Part shown: positions 25,290 through 35,100 of the stretch, piece by piece | How positions within the stretch are numbered: position 1 is the first letter of the stretch | How the letters are laid out: each line of letters begins with the position of its first letter | Source: UBA11051 sp964390495 | Lineage (GTDB): Bacteria; Armatimonadota; Zipacnadia; Zipacnadales; UBA11051 | Reading direction: 5' to 3' | Length of the DNA: 64,000 bases | Assembly (NCBI GenBank): GCA_964390495.1 | Contig: CAYMIN010000016.1 | Coordinates: 1 to 64,000 of the forward strand | Notes under the pieces: model-generated | What the model was told of the DNA's origin: nothing | Database searches by the model: none | Seen by the model: the letters and a program-made list of their open reading frames with translations, nothing else | Position numbers and translations under genes: made by a program

Positions 25290-27224
25290 CTAGGTTGTGG
25301 TCGCACTGCGCAGCAACGGCACCCACACGCGCATTGCCGCCTCGCCGCGGTTAGCCCAGGCGTAGTAAGGTATCGCGCAGACCGGCACGCGCTGCCAGCT
25401 TGTGGTCTGCCCGAGGGTGGCCGGTCTATACAGTGGCCCATCCTGCAGGCTCAGCGTCGGCCGCAAACCCTCGCCCCGCAGTACCGTCACACCCCCCAGC
25501 AGCTCCGGCTGATACTCGACTTGCCAATGCCTGGTTTTCAGGCGGTCATCAGCCAGATGCAGATCCCGCACCGGCACCTCCGGATTGTCCACAGCTTCGA
25601 AGCAATATACCAGCGGCCCGCGCTGAATCGCAACACAGCCGTAGTTGTCGGCTACATACGGGTGGCTTTGCGTGAACCGCACCGCCATCGGCAGATGCAG
25701 CTCAACGCTAGCGCCCGGCTGCCAGCTACGTTGCACAGCCAGGTAATCGCCGGCCTTGGGGTTTTCAGCCGCCGGCTCACCGTTTACCAGCAGCGTGGCC
25801 CCCTCAGCCCAGGCCGGTATGCGCAGCCTCAGAGTGAAATCGGCGCTAGCGGGCGGATTGAGCGTGATTCTGACATCCTCTTGCCAGGGGTATCCCGTCT
25901 CGACCTGCAATTGCACCGGGGTGCCATCTTCCAGCTCAAGCTCGGCCCCGCAGGCGTCGTAGAAATGCACCCAGATGCCATCGGCGCTGGTGCTGAAGAG
26001 ATACCCGGGCAGTGAGGCGAGGGTGCGCTCGACATTCGGCGGGCAACAGGTACACGGCCACCAGGCTTGCCGCACCCAGCCGCCCTCGGCATTGGGGTGC
26101 GTGGCTCCGGTGCCCGGATTAGCGGCCAGCGGATTGCTGTAGAAGTACTCGGTGCCGGCCAGCGACACCCCGGACAGAAACCCGTTGTAGATGATGGTTT
26201 CCATGACCTCCGCGAACCTGGCTTCGCCGCTAATCAGCAGCATTCGCCAGCCCCACATGAAATGGGCGATCTGGGCGCAGGTTTCGGCATAGGCCCGCGC
26301 GTTGGGCAGCTCGTAGGCATCGCCGAAGGCCTCGCCTGCATAGCGCGCCCCGACCCCGCCGGTGATATAGATCTTGCCACTAACCAGATCGTCCCAGAGG
26401 CGATTGAGGCTAGCCAGCATCTGGGCATCGCCGGTTTCGGCATAGTAATCGGCGCCGCCGCAGCACAGATAGCCGGAGCGCACGCAGTGGCCGGACAGCG
26501 CCTTCCGCTCCGCCAGCGGCGGCAAACCATACGTCTGCAGCGGGCGTTCCAGCAGCCGGCCTGCCAGCTCCAGGTACTGAGGCCGCCCGGTCGCCCGATA
26601 CAGCTCCACCAGCGCCATCTCTATCTCGGGGTGGCTGTCCGTATCGGTCCGACCTCCGGGGCCGAACACCGCCACCAGCAGGTCGGCGAAATTGCAGGCC
26701 ACCTCCAGCAGCCGGCTGTCATCATCGGCTCGGTAGCAGGCTAGCGCTGCCTGCATCAGGTGGCCGGCACAGTAAAGCTCGTGCGAGTGGGCCTCATCAA
26801 TGCCCTGGAAGCGTTGCTCCGCCTGTTGCTCAATGAAGTGGGTATTCAGGTATCCATCCGGCTCCTGGACAGCCGCGAGCAACTCGGCCAGCTCATCCAG
26901 TGTGCCCTGCAACTCAGGCAGCTTCTCCGACTGCAGCGCGAAGCCCACGGCCTCAATCCACTTGTACAGGTCGGAGTCGGTGAAACGCGGGCCACGCCGC
27001 TCAATATCCTCCTCTGTGACCAGCCGGTGGAAGTTGTCCACCACGCCGCGCTCTTCCAGTAGCCGGTACAGAGCGGGGATGCTGGCCTGCGTATTCGCCT
27101 CCAGGCGCGGCTTCCAGAAGCCTTCGCCCATCTTCACCGCTCCGACCGGCACGCCCTGCAATCGCGCGTGAGGGCTGTTAGCCGTGTCAACGATTCCTGC
27201 AGGCCGTGAAGTGTCCTGGCTCAT
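25290..27224 (-). CDS. GH127 (DUF1680) family glycosidase, beta-L-arabinofuranosidase-like
   Basis: 644 residues, normal length for GH127. Opening VKMGEGFWKPRLEANTQ and the acidic EPDGYLNTHF motif match the family. The zinc and catalytic residues of Bifidobacterium HypBA1 (Glu-x-Cys and a Cys-Cys pair with a Cys nucleophile) correspond to ETCAQIAHFMW and CTCCPPNVER. No signal peptide, so it probably acts in the cytosol on oligosaccharides, although the next gene is secreted. Upstream gene of the operon with the heparinase-like lyase. The sugar (L-arabinofuranose or another) cannot be fixed from sequence alone. Confidence 0.92.
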   Translation of the reverse strand: MSQDTSRPAGIVDTANSPHARLQGVPVGAVKMGEGFWKPRLEANTQASIPALYRLLEERGVVDNFHRLVTEEDIERRGPRFTDSDLYKWIEAVGFALQSEKLPELQGTLDELAELLAAVQEPDGYLNTHFIEQQAEQRFQGIDEAHSHELYCAGHLMQAALACYRADDDSRLLEVACNFADLLVAVFGPGGRTDTDSHPEIEMALVELYRATGRPQYLELAGRLLERPLQTYGLPPLAERKALSGHCVRSGYLCCGGADYYAETGDAQMLASLNRLWDDLVSGKIYITGGVGARYAGEAFGDAYELPNARAYAETCAQIAHFMWGWRMLLISGEARFAEVMETIIYNGFLSGVSLAGTEYFYSNPLAANPGTGATHPNAEGGWVRQAWWPCTCCPPNVERTLASLPGYLFSTSADGIWVHFYDACGAELELEDGTPVQLQVETGYPWQEDVRITLNPPASADFTLRLRIPAWAEGATLLVNGEPAAENPKAGDYLAVQRSWQPGASVELHLPMAVRFTQSHPYVADNYGCVAIQRGPLVYCFEAVDNPEVPVRDLHLADDRLKTRHWQVEYQPELLGGVTVLRGEGLRPTLSLQDGPLYRPATLGQTTSWQRVPVCAIPYYAWANRGEAAMRVWVPLLRSATTT

Positions 27225-27385
27225 TAGTGGTCACCTTATGGAATGCCGGGGTTGAAGCGCGGGCCCGAGAGCATCGGTTTCCCGGTATCTGTGTCAGGTG
27301 AGGGTTCGTCGAAAGGCGAGGCCTTTCCTCTCGAGAAAAGCGCATGGTCGGGAAGCTAGACGGCAAAGCCGGTTGCGCCAATCGG

Positions 27386-27421
27386 AAAAACGAGCGGGCG
27401 CGGCCTTGAAAACCGCGCCCG
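27386..27421 (-). terminator. Rho-independent terminator of the vWA lipoprotein operon
   Basis: Read on the minus strand: 9-bp stem CGGGCGCGG (27421-27413) with CCGCGCCCG (27403-27395), then a GCTCGTTTTT tail. It lies 29 bp past the lipoprotein gene's stop. Confidence 0.85.
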
Positions 27422-27449
27422 ACTTACGAGTGGTGAGAGCGTGCGTCTG

Positions 27450-28595
27450 TCAGAAAGTTACTTCACCCAGGTCGAACGTTGCCGTCTTTGGGTTAGCATC
27501 TTCAGTGTAGGTCGCGGTGATGACAACATGGGCCGAGACCATGTCCGGCGGGCGTTTGTACACGATGGTATAGCTCTGCTTGATGAGGTCAGCAATTCCC
27601 AGTTGGGTCAGATCAATGAGTTGGCCGTATAGCAGCGCAGTCCACTTGCCACCCGTTCCCTCGTGAGTTCGGCTCTCTGGAGGGCCGCCATCGGCCAGTT
27701 CGCGGATATCCCAGCCTGCCCAGGGAATGATGACACTGGGCGTTACTTCGGCACCCGGCGCGTTGGCTGCAACTGCTTCTTGCTCCGTCCAGAATCCCGA
27801 ATAATCAGGGCTAACGGCGTGGATGATACCCCAGCCGCGGAACGCTGCCAGAACCTCGGAGCCCATCCAGGGGCAGAAGGGCTCGCCGTCCGGACGGGGA
27901 TAGCTGTCTTGGGGGTCTGGTGGCGGGTCGCTACGCTGGTGAGCGCCAATGTCAGTGATCGCGATAAAGTGGCGAGCTCCCACCTCCGGCCAAACCATCG
28001 TGTCTTTGGCCTCCATCAGAGCCTTCAGCGGGTTCTCGGGCCCATCGCCTCCACCGATGGCTTGGAGGCCCTCCAACCAGGCCTGCAAGTCGTTGAGGTT
28101 CTCGCTCGGTTGTACCAGAGTTCTCTCCCCTTCGGTCAAATCCGCCGGATCCGTCGGAGGAAACGAAAAGTCCCATGTGTTGGTGCCGTCGGATGGGGTT
28201 CCATCTCCGAACTCCATTCCCGACCAGTAAACCTTCTCAAAGTCCGTGAACTCAGAGGCGAACTCCACGATGCTCTCTTTGACCCCATCAATCGCATTGC
28301 CCATGGAACCTGTGGTGTCGAAGATGAAGCATATTGAGAGCCCGCCAATGCGGGCTGGTATGGCCTGGGTGACGACTGTCGGGTCTCCGTTCAGCGTCAC
28401 CTGGAAGTTGTCTGCGATTAGCCCCGAGGGCAGCAGCTCTCCCTCCGAAGTGGTAGTGATGGTGTTGGTACCCGTGTCGCCTCCGCCACCGCCATCAGGT
28501 GAGGGCAGGGTTGGCGACAGTCCACCGGAGCATCCGCAGACCATTATGATCAGCACCGCAAGTACAACGCTTAGCACAGGTAGCTGTCTTCTCAT
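27450..28595 (-). CDS. von Willebrand factor A domain lipoprotein
   Basis: 381 residues. Signal sequence ending VCGC-S with Cys22 as a plausible lipidated residue, then a Gly/Ser/Thr-rich linker. The vWA domain starts at LSICFIFDTTGSMGNAI near residue 88 with a D-x-T-x-S type MIDAS, and ARHFIAITDIG near 210 gives a later acidic position. A C-terminal beta domain follows. GAGAGG upstream of ATG. 23 bp after the outer-membrane barrel gene, with a shared promoter at 29571-29599 and terminator at 27386-27421. Binding partner unknown; perhaps cell-surface adhesion. Confidence 0.85.
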   Translation of the reverse strand: MRRQLPVLSVVLAVLIIMVCGCSGGLSPTLPSPDGGGGGDTGTNTITTTSEGELLPSGLIADNFQVTLNGDPTVVTQAIPARIGGLSICFIFDTTGSMGNAIDGVKESIVEFASEFTDFEKVYWSGMEFGDGTPSDGTNTWDFSFPPTDPADLTEGERTLVQPSENLNDLQAWLEGLQAIGGGDGPENPLKALMEAKDTMVWPEVGARHFIAITDIGAHQRSDPPPDPQDSYPRPDGEPFCPWMGSEVLAAFRGWGIIHAVSPDYSGFWTEQEAVAANAPGAEVTPSVIIPWAGWDIRELADGGPPESRTHEGTGGKWTALLYGQLIDLTQLGIADLIKQSYTIVYKRPPDMVSAHVVITATYTEDANPKTATFDLGEVTF

Positions 28596-28618
28596 CTTCT
28601 ATCCTCTCCTATTCCCTC

Positions 28619-29482
28619 TTAGAATATCGAGTCCAGCCGCACGCCGAAGCACGCAGCGTTATCCGGAGTCGCCAGTAGTGAAGTGGCACCGGTAGGGCCA
28701 AACGCATTGGAGCTGAACACTGTCAGCCACGTGGGGCGGGTCTCGGAAACGAGATACGAGGCACCGATGCCCCATACCAGGTCTTTGCCAACCCTGTTGG
28801 TGTCCTCGTTGATCGTGTTTCTGCCGCCGATGATCGCTGTAACGTCCGCGTTGAGCTGCAGCCGCGGGTTCATTGGCTTCTCCAAGCCCACACCGATTCC
28901 CACAACCGTTCCGAAGCCCCTGACGACCTGGTTGTTGGTGGCAACGGACGAGCTGCGCCACTTAGCCATCTTGGGATTGATGATCAACGTGGAGTCGTCG
29001 TAAACTCGCTCCATGACTACCCCCAACGTGGGGATGGCGTCGCCCCAATCGGCGCTAAATCCCGATGCCGTGTTGGTACCGGTGGGCTGGGATAGTGCAA
29101 GCTCCAAACCCGGATTGACCGCAACCGTCCAGTCACCTTCGGAGACCTGGTGCTTGAAATCTACAGCTAGCAGGCGCATTTTAGATGCCCGAACCACATT
29201 CGCTACAGGATCCCTCCCGCCGACGTCAATCTCAAGCAGGGCTAGCGAGCCTTCTGTCCTGTCGCCGACATCGTCGGTCACGCCGACTGCAATTGTCTCG
29301 TTACTGGATGCCCAGAACCGCACCTCAGCCCAGGTAAGTGCGGGGCCCTGGTACGCCCGCCCCGACTTGAGGTTCAGGGTACCGTCTATCTGCGCCCTTG
29401 CTGCCCGGGGCAATACCAGTATCAGCACGGCGCTTACAGCAAGCAAGCACAGAAACGAGTTCTGCTTCAGCATCTTCACCAT
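28619..29482 (-). CDS. probable outer-membrane beta-barrel protein
   Basis: About 287 residues. Signal peptide (LKQNSFLCLLAVSAVLILVLPRAARA-Q). The rest alternates short amphipathic strands (GRAYQGPALTWAEVRFWAS, LLAVDFKHQVSEGDWTVAVNPGLELAL, LVWGIGASYLVS) and ends in Phe, the usual outer-membrane barrel signature. Four in-frame ATGs occur near the start. The one at 29482 is 9 bp after GGAGAGG and is preferred over those at 29491 and 29488, which nearly abut it. I do not recognise a family. First gene of an operon with the vWA lipoprotein. Confidence 0.7.
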   Translation of the reverse strand: MVKMLKQNSFLCLLAVSAVLILVLPRAARAQIDGTLNLKSGRAYQGPALTWAEVRFWASSNETIAVGVTDDVGDRTEGSLALLEIDVGGRDPVANVVRASKMRLLAVDFKHQVSEGDWTVAVNPGLELALSQPTGTNTASGFSADWGDAIPTLGVVMERVYDDSTLIINPKMAKWRSSSVATNNQVVRGFGTVVGIGVGLEKPMNPRLQLNADVTAIIGGRNTINEDTNRVGKDLVWGIGASYLVSETRPTWLTVFSSNAFGPTGATSLLATPDNAACFGVRLDSIF

Positions 29483-29570
29483 CTGCATCATCCTCTCCCT
29501 GTCGCGCAACTACCTACCATTGCTTACGCCAGCGCTAAAGCGCCCCTTGGCCCGGGGCAACTTTCACAAC

Positions 29571-29599
29571 ATTATATACGGCGCCAGCCATACATGCAA
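29571..29599 (-). promoter_or_regulatory. sigma-70-type promoter of the barrel/vWA operon
   Basis: Minus strand: TTGCAT (29599-29594), 17-bp spacer, perfect TATAAT (29576-29571). Predicts a leader of about 80 nt before the barrel gene. Same TTGCA-type -35 as the promoter at 4448. Confidence 0.7.
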
Positions 29600-29634
29600 T
29601 AGGCATTTCGCCCCTGCAAACGCTAACGGCGGGT

Positions 29635-31926
29635 TCAGTGCGATATGTTCAGGGCGATTGGCTCGCTCACATTACAATTGCCGAGTTCGATGGTGAGAGC
29701 ACGGGTGGTCTTGTCCCAGTGCCAGGATGGGGCCGGGCCGATCTCGCTTGCGCTGAGTAGATTCCCGTTCATCTCGATGCCCGAGGGCGGCGGTACGCAA
29801 TGCACGACCAGACGAATCCTGCGGACAGTGACGGCTCCGTCGAAAGTGCCCTCTGCCGCACCGATGGCGACGACGGTCTCGTTGGCGGTGGTCTCCTGAG
29901 TGATCCTGGTAATCCGTCGCGCGCCCTGCTCGAACTGGTGGCTGATGCCGTCGTCTTCGTATAGCTCCAATGCACTGGCGGGGCCGGAATAGACATGCAG
30001 CGTCAGTTCGTCGTCCGGCTGCTGGCCGACATAGTCCATGTCTCTGGTCATCGGCAGCACTGCGCCGGCGCGTACCAGCAGCGGTCCGCCCCGATCGGCG
30101 GGGATGTCGGGCTCGTACCACTGCGCGCCGCAGATGCGCTCATCATTCCAGAAGTCGTACCAATCCCCGGCGGGGAGATAAACGCGGTCAGTGAAGATGC
30201 CGACCAGCAGAGTCGGGCCGAGCATGTACTGGCAGTGCAGATCGTAGGTTGCCGGGTCCTCGGGGAACTCCAGCGGCATTGCGCGCAGGAAGGGCGTGCC
30301 GGTAGTGTGGGCCTCCCAGGCGCTGGAGTAGAGGTACGGAATGAGGCGGTGACGGAGGCGGTCGTAGTAGGTGAAGATGGGCTTCATCTCATCGCCGAGA
30401 TACCAGGGATGATACCAGCAGAAAAATGAGTTGATCTGGGCCCAGGGCTGGAGGAAGCCGAAGTGGAGGCCTTCGCGGGTGAAGACGTGCATGTCGGAGC
30501 TCGTCATGCCGTGGCCGGTCATGCTGAGGTTGAGTGAGGCCATCGCGGAGTTGTGCTCGCCGCCGGTATCGCCGGCCCAGGTCGCGGCATGTGCCTGCAC
30601 TCCCGCCCAGCCGAGGCAGTAGAATACAAACGGCCGACGCCCGGTATGCTCGCGGAAGCCTTCATACATCTGCCGCGCGTACATCAGCGGTGCCAGGTTG
30701 TGCATGTCGGCATCGGTCAGGCCGTTGCCATGCAGCCGGTCAGGCGGAGGACATACCGTTGATGACGCGTCCTGCTTGAAGAAGTCCGTGCCCTGGTCAA
30801 CGAACTGCTTGAGATGGTCGAACCACGGCTCCTCAGGTCGGGTCACCTTATCCAGGCGCGCTTGCTCCTGCAGCTTCTCATCCCCCAGGAGGTCGTTGGC
30901 GGAATGGGCCTGCTGCTCTCCGCGCGCCGCCAGTGTCCTCCCCAGGCGGCGTTCCTCCTCGTAGGTGAAGTCGTACCCACTGCACAGCCACAGGCCGAAC
31001 TTGTAGCCCATGCGGTGAATGGCATGGAGAAAGGCGGACTGTGAGCGGTCCGACCAGAAGGCAATCGGGAAGCGGTCCGGGTGCCACTTCTTATCGAGGG
31101 AGAAGTCATAATTCTGCTCCATCCAACCCGGTTCGAGACTGACCGCGTCGCAGGGAATGCCCTCGCGCCGGAAAATGTAGCAGTCATCCATCAGCTCGCG
31201 GGCATCGGCCTGGGTTCGGCAGATAAAGAAGAGTCCCAGCGCCCACTTCGGCGGCATGAACGGCTTGCCGGTCACTTCAGTGTAGCGGCCGATGACTTGC
31301 TTCGGCGAGGGGCCGTAGATGAAATAGTAATCGAGACTGTCGCCGTCTGCCGCAAAGCCGAACCGGCTGTCATCGGTCGCGCCGAGGTCCACCGAGGTCC
31401 GGCGCGTCGTGTTGATGAGCAGCCCGAAGCCGTCGTTGGTCATCAGGAAGGGGATCGGGAGGTAGCAGGTGACATTGCGGATCCACAAGTCTGCGAGCTG
31501 TCCGCGGTGCTCGATGCGGTCGCGGTTTTGGTCGCCAAGGCCGAAAAAGGCCCGCTCCGATGGGAGCTCGAAGTCGGTGCGGAATCCCGGCTCCGGCCCA
31601 CTGACAGCCGGCCCGGCCTCGGTCAGCAACTCCGTGTCCTCCTTATCCCGGATTGAGATTGCTCCGGTGCTCAAGGACACGGTCACGGAAATCTCCTGGC
31701 TTCGGATCTCGACCTGCTGTTCGGCTTCCTCGAACTCGAAGTCGGCCGCCGCCCAGTCATCTCTGAAGAACTGGTAACGTATCAGGTGCTTTACCGGCGC
31801 TGCTTCGCCCGGGAACTTGCGTACCCGCACAATCGCCGGGGTGCAGAACTCAATCAGCATGGTTTCGTCGGCGCCTTTGACCGCTAGACCGCTCTTTGTC
31901 CGCGCCACGCCTAGCTGTGCAGCCAT
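29635..31926 (-). CDS. GH31 family glycosidase (alpha-glucosidase/alpha-xylosidase-like)
   Basis: 763 residues, cytosolic (no signal). N-terminal beta domain, then FFGLGDQNRD and GLLINTTRRTSVDLG, PPKWALGLFF at the start of the barrel, nucleophile region FFKQDASST with Asp near 384 (commonly KTDFGE in the family), and acid/base WAGDTGGE with Asp near 454. Late blocks RHRLIPYLYS, TPFLRAMPLEF and LPAGDWYDFW are typical of GH31. GGAGG 8 bp before ATG. Retaining exo-alpha-glycosidase; the unusual nucleophile loop leaves the sugar specificity open. Confidence 0.92.
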   Translation of the reverse strand: MAAQLGVARTKSGLAVKGADETMLIEFCTPAIVRVRKFPGEAAPVKHLIRYQFFRDDWAAADFEFEEAEQQVEIRSQEISVTVSLSTGAISIRDKEDTELLTEAGPAVSGPEPGFRTDFELPSERAFFGLGDQNRDRIEHRGQLADLWIRNVTCYLPIPFLMTNDGFGLLINTTRRTSVDLGATDDSRFGFAADGDSLDYYFIYGPSPKQVIGRYTEVTGKPFMPPKWALGLFFICRTQADARELMDDCYIFRREGIPCDAVSLEPGWMEQNYDFSLDKKWHPDRFPIAFWSDRSQSAFLHAIHRMGYKFGLWLCSGYDFTYEEERRLGRTLAARGEQQAHSANDLLGDEKLQEQARLDKVTRPEEPWFDHLKQFVDQGTDFFKQDASSTVCPPPDRLHGNGLTDADMHNLAPLMYARQMYEGFREHTGRRPFVFYCLGWAGVQAHAATWAGDTGGEHNSAMASLNLSMTGHGMTSSDMHVFTREGLHFGFLQPWAQINSFFCWYHPWYLGDEMKPIFTYYDRLRHRLIPYLYSSAWEAHTTGTPFLRAMPLEFPEDPATYDLHCQYMLGPTLLVGIFTDRVYLPAGDWYDFWNDERICGAQWYEPDIPADRGGPLLVRAGAVLPMTRDMDYVGQQPDDELTLHVYSGPASALELYEDDGISHQFEQGARRITRITQETTANETVVAIGAAEGTFDGAVTVRRIRLVVHCVPPPSGIEMNGNLLSASEIGPAPSWHWDKTTRALTIELGNCNVSEPIALNISH

Positions 31927-32110
31927 GATTCAGCCTCCGTACCTCTATGCGACTTGGTCTCCGGTATGCAGCGCCGTGCCGCAAGTTTCCCGCTGCTTTG
32001 CCAACAGACCTGCCGGCCGCAGTAGCGCTCTATATACACGGCGGCGAAGTCTTTCCCGTATGTGCGCATCAGCTTTCGTATCTCCCGGGCTTATTTGGCC
32101 AACCTGCGCG

Positions 32111-32124
32111 GACTTGCGCAAGTC
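32111..32124. promoter_or_regulatory. 14-bp perfect palindrome
   Basis: GACTTGCGCAAGTC, 4 bp beyond the stop of the giant lyase gene and upstream of GH31 (both minus strand). Could be an operator for GH31 or a short terminator stem; no T-run supports the latter. Nothing else recognisable lies in this 202-bp gap. Confidence 0.35.
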
Positions 32125-32128
32125 AGTG

Positions 32129-35100
32129 CTAAGGCAGACGCAGGGCGCGGATACTGCCATCCCGGCTGCTGGCCAGCACCTGTGGGCCGCCGCCATCAAG
32201 CAGCTTGCCGCTCGTCAAAGTGACCAGCTTACCGCCGGTGGCAAACCGACCGGCGACAGTCCCGGCGGCGGCATCCAGCAGATAGACCGCGCGGTCGTCG
32301 CAGCCGGCGGCTATCATGAGCCTCTCCGGCGCGGCGACTACCGCGATAGTGCGCACCTGGTTGCCGAGGTCCGTTCGCCAGAGCAGCTTGCCGGCCCCAT
32401 CCACGCAATACACATTGAACGACAGGGAGCTGGCGATGATCTCATCAGCTCCGTCGCCGTTGACATCGGCGCACAGTACGCCGGTCACCTCATCGCCAGT
32501 ATTGAATTGCCACAGCGGCTTGCCCTCGGCGCTGACGACCTGCAGTTGCGTATCGGCTCCCCCGAAGATCACCTCAGGCCGCCCATCGCCGTCAATATCA
32601 CCGGCAGCCACGGCATTGAGGCCCGGCCCGCCGCGCGTGCTATAGCCCCACAGTTTGGAGCCATCCTCCGCCTTCGCCACCGGCCACCAGTAATACTCCG
32701 TGCCGCACACGACCTCCTGCCTGCCGTCGCCGGTCAGGTCCACCGCGCAGCCTGCGGTCGAGCGGTGTACGCTCTCCTGGTGCCACAGCTTCTTACCCGT
32801 CGCGTCAATGGCGTGGTAGCGCCAGTTATCCGCTCCGGCGATGACGACCTGCTTGCCCTCGCCGCCGATGTCGGCAGGGAAAACCGTCGCCACCTTGCCC
32901 TGGCGCTTGTAAAACGGGACGTCGTAGGCCCAGATCTGCGCGCCGGTGGCGTCCAGGGCCACGACCTGCGCGGCGCTGGTGCCGGCGATGACCGTGGGCT
33001 TGCCGTCCCCGTTGAAGTCCACCACACAGACGCTGTTGACCCGGCTGCTGCAGTCAAACCGCCATAGCAGTCTGCCACCCGCATCAAGGCAACAGACCTT
33101 GCCATTGGTGCTGCCGGCGATGGTCTCATCGCGCCCATCACCGTCGAGGTCGGCGCAGGCGATGGAGGTGAACTGGTAGGCGGCGGGCGCATTCTCTCTG
33201 ACCTTAGCCCGCGCTTCGGCCAGTCCCGGTCCGTCGCCCCATAGTTCAACTTCGGCCAGGTAGATGCCGGTGCCGGGGCGCGGCGTCAGTATCAGGCGCA
33301 CGTCCCGCGCCTTCGCCCCCAGCTTCTCGAACTCATACACCTCCGGCTGATGCCCCGGAAATCCCCAGTTGCCGTGCTCCTCCTCATCCCTGAAATCTAT
33401 CAGCGTCCGTATGTCCTCAGCGAAGCCATCAGTGCTTGCCAGCAAGCGCAGCCGGCCGATCTGGAAAAGCTTGTTCTTGCTGGAAGAGGTCGCGTACCAG
33501 GCCTTGACCAGCAGGCTATCCAGGTCGTAGGGATTATCCAGACGCAGACTTATGGTCACTTCCTGGTCGGCGTCCCACATCACGGCGTCGCCGGTGTCGG
33601 TGTCGCCACCGTTGGTGATGTTATTGAGGTTATTGGCCCCGGCGGTGCCGGAGAATACGTTGGCGGGCAGTGGCGGCGGCTCGCACGTCGTCTCCAGGAC
33701 CGTCGGCACCCGCTCCGGCACTCCCGCATTATTGGTCAGCAGATAGCCCTCTGGCCTCTCCGCGTAGCTCCATAGTTCGGTCAGCTCGGGAGCCTGGACC
33801 GTGGCCGTCGCCGCCCCTGCTGAAGCTGGGAGCGAGCTGATGACAAGCTGCATCAGGCTCGCAACATCCGAGGCCCGGGCGGTTTGCTTGAAGCCAACCC
33901 GTTCGCTGGTCTGCTCGGCACCGGCGGCGGTCACCGTGGGCGTCTTGAATAGCGCACTGCCCTTGGCGATGTCGGCCTCCATATCCGCGCCACCCGCGAA
34001 GGTCTGCGTTTGCTCCAAGAACTCAATCTTGCGCACGCCTGCGCCGTAGAACTTCTGGGGCGTCAGCACGATCAGGTCGGCCTCGGCCTGCACCGCTCCC
34101 GGCAGCACCACCTTCCCCGCCGCGTCGGCCACCGCGACGATTATCGGGTCCCCGGCACCGCTGATCGCGGCCATATTTTCGCCTAGGCGCACCACCTTAA
34201 CTGCCGCCGGCTGCTCGCCGGAGGCATGCAAGACCGTAAATAGATTTACCTGCTGGCCTGCCTGCAGCTTTGCGTTGACAAGGCCCTGGAAGACCTTCAC
34301 CACCGGCTCCTCGGCATAGGGATAGCCGCCCCAGTTGCTGCCGGTGGCGGCATCGTCATTGACCAGGCAGTGCATGTCGGGCGTCATCGCAATGGTGGCG
34401 TGCCGGCCCTGCTGCTCGATGCTCATCACCGAGCCCTCCAGCCGGACCTTGCCGATGGTCTGCCACACGGCCCGGAAGCTGTAGTCACCTGGCTCCTGCG
34501 CCACCATCCGATCAACCGCAATAAACAGGCGGTTTTTGAGCCAGATCACGCTGCGATGCCAGTCAACGCCGGCATAGTTGCGCAGCACCGTCCGCGAGGC
34601 CCCCATACTCGGCAAATCGGCCAGGTTCTCCAGCTCGCAGAAGCCGGGGATCTTGGCCGACTGCCCCTCCCGGAGGATCAGCACGCCATTGTGGTACTTC
34701 GGCAGCGACTTGATGTAGTCAACATCGGCCAGCCAGATGCGCCCCTGCTCGGTCCACTGCAGAACGGCATTGGCATCCATGTGGCCGTGCCCGCCGCGGG
34801 CCAGCCCGTCGAGCAGCAGGTACTGGTCCTCAGGCGCAAAGCCGCTGCGGAACACCACCTTATCGAAGGCGCGCTGCTGGTCCACCTGCTCCTCGCCTAC
34901 GAAGGTGTCAAACCACAAGCCGTCCAGCGGCCATACCTTGGTGCCGATCAGGTCCGCCGGCTCCTGTGGGGCGGTAGTAGTGGCACAGAAGTCGCTGAAT
35001 CCCGCAGCCTTGCGCACTTGGGCTTTCTTGTCCAGCGCCCACTGGTAGCGGCCATCGCGGTAGAACCACTCGGCAGCCCGCAGCATGTGCATCTCGCCGC

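Noticed and set aside
23703..25595. DnaA-box-like sequences (CTATCCACA at about 23708, TTGTCCACA at about 25587)
   Set aside because: Isolated, inside coding genes, not clustered and not in an AT-rich region; they do not make an origin despite the parS site.
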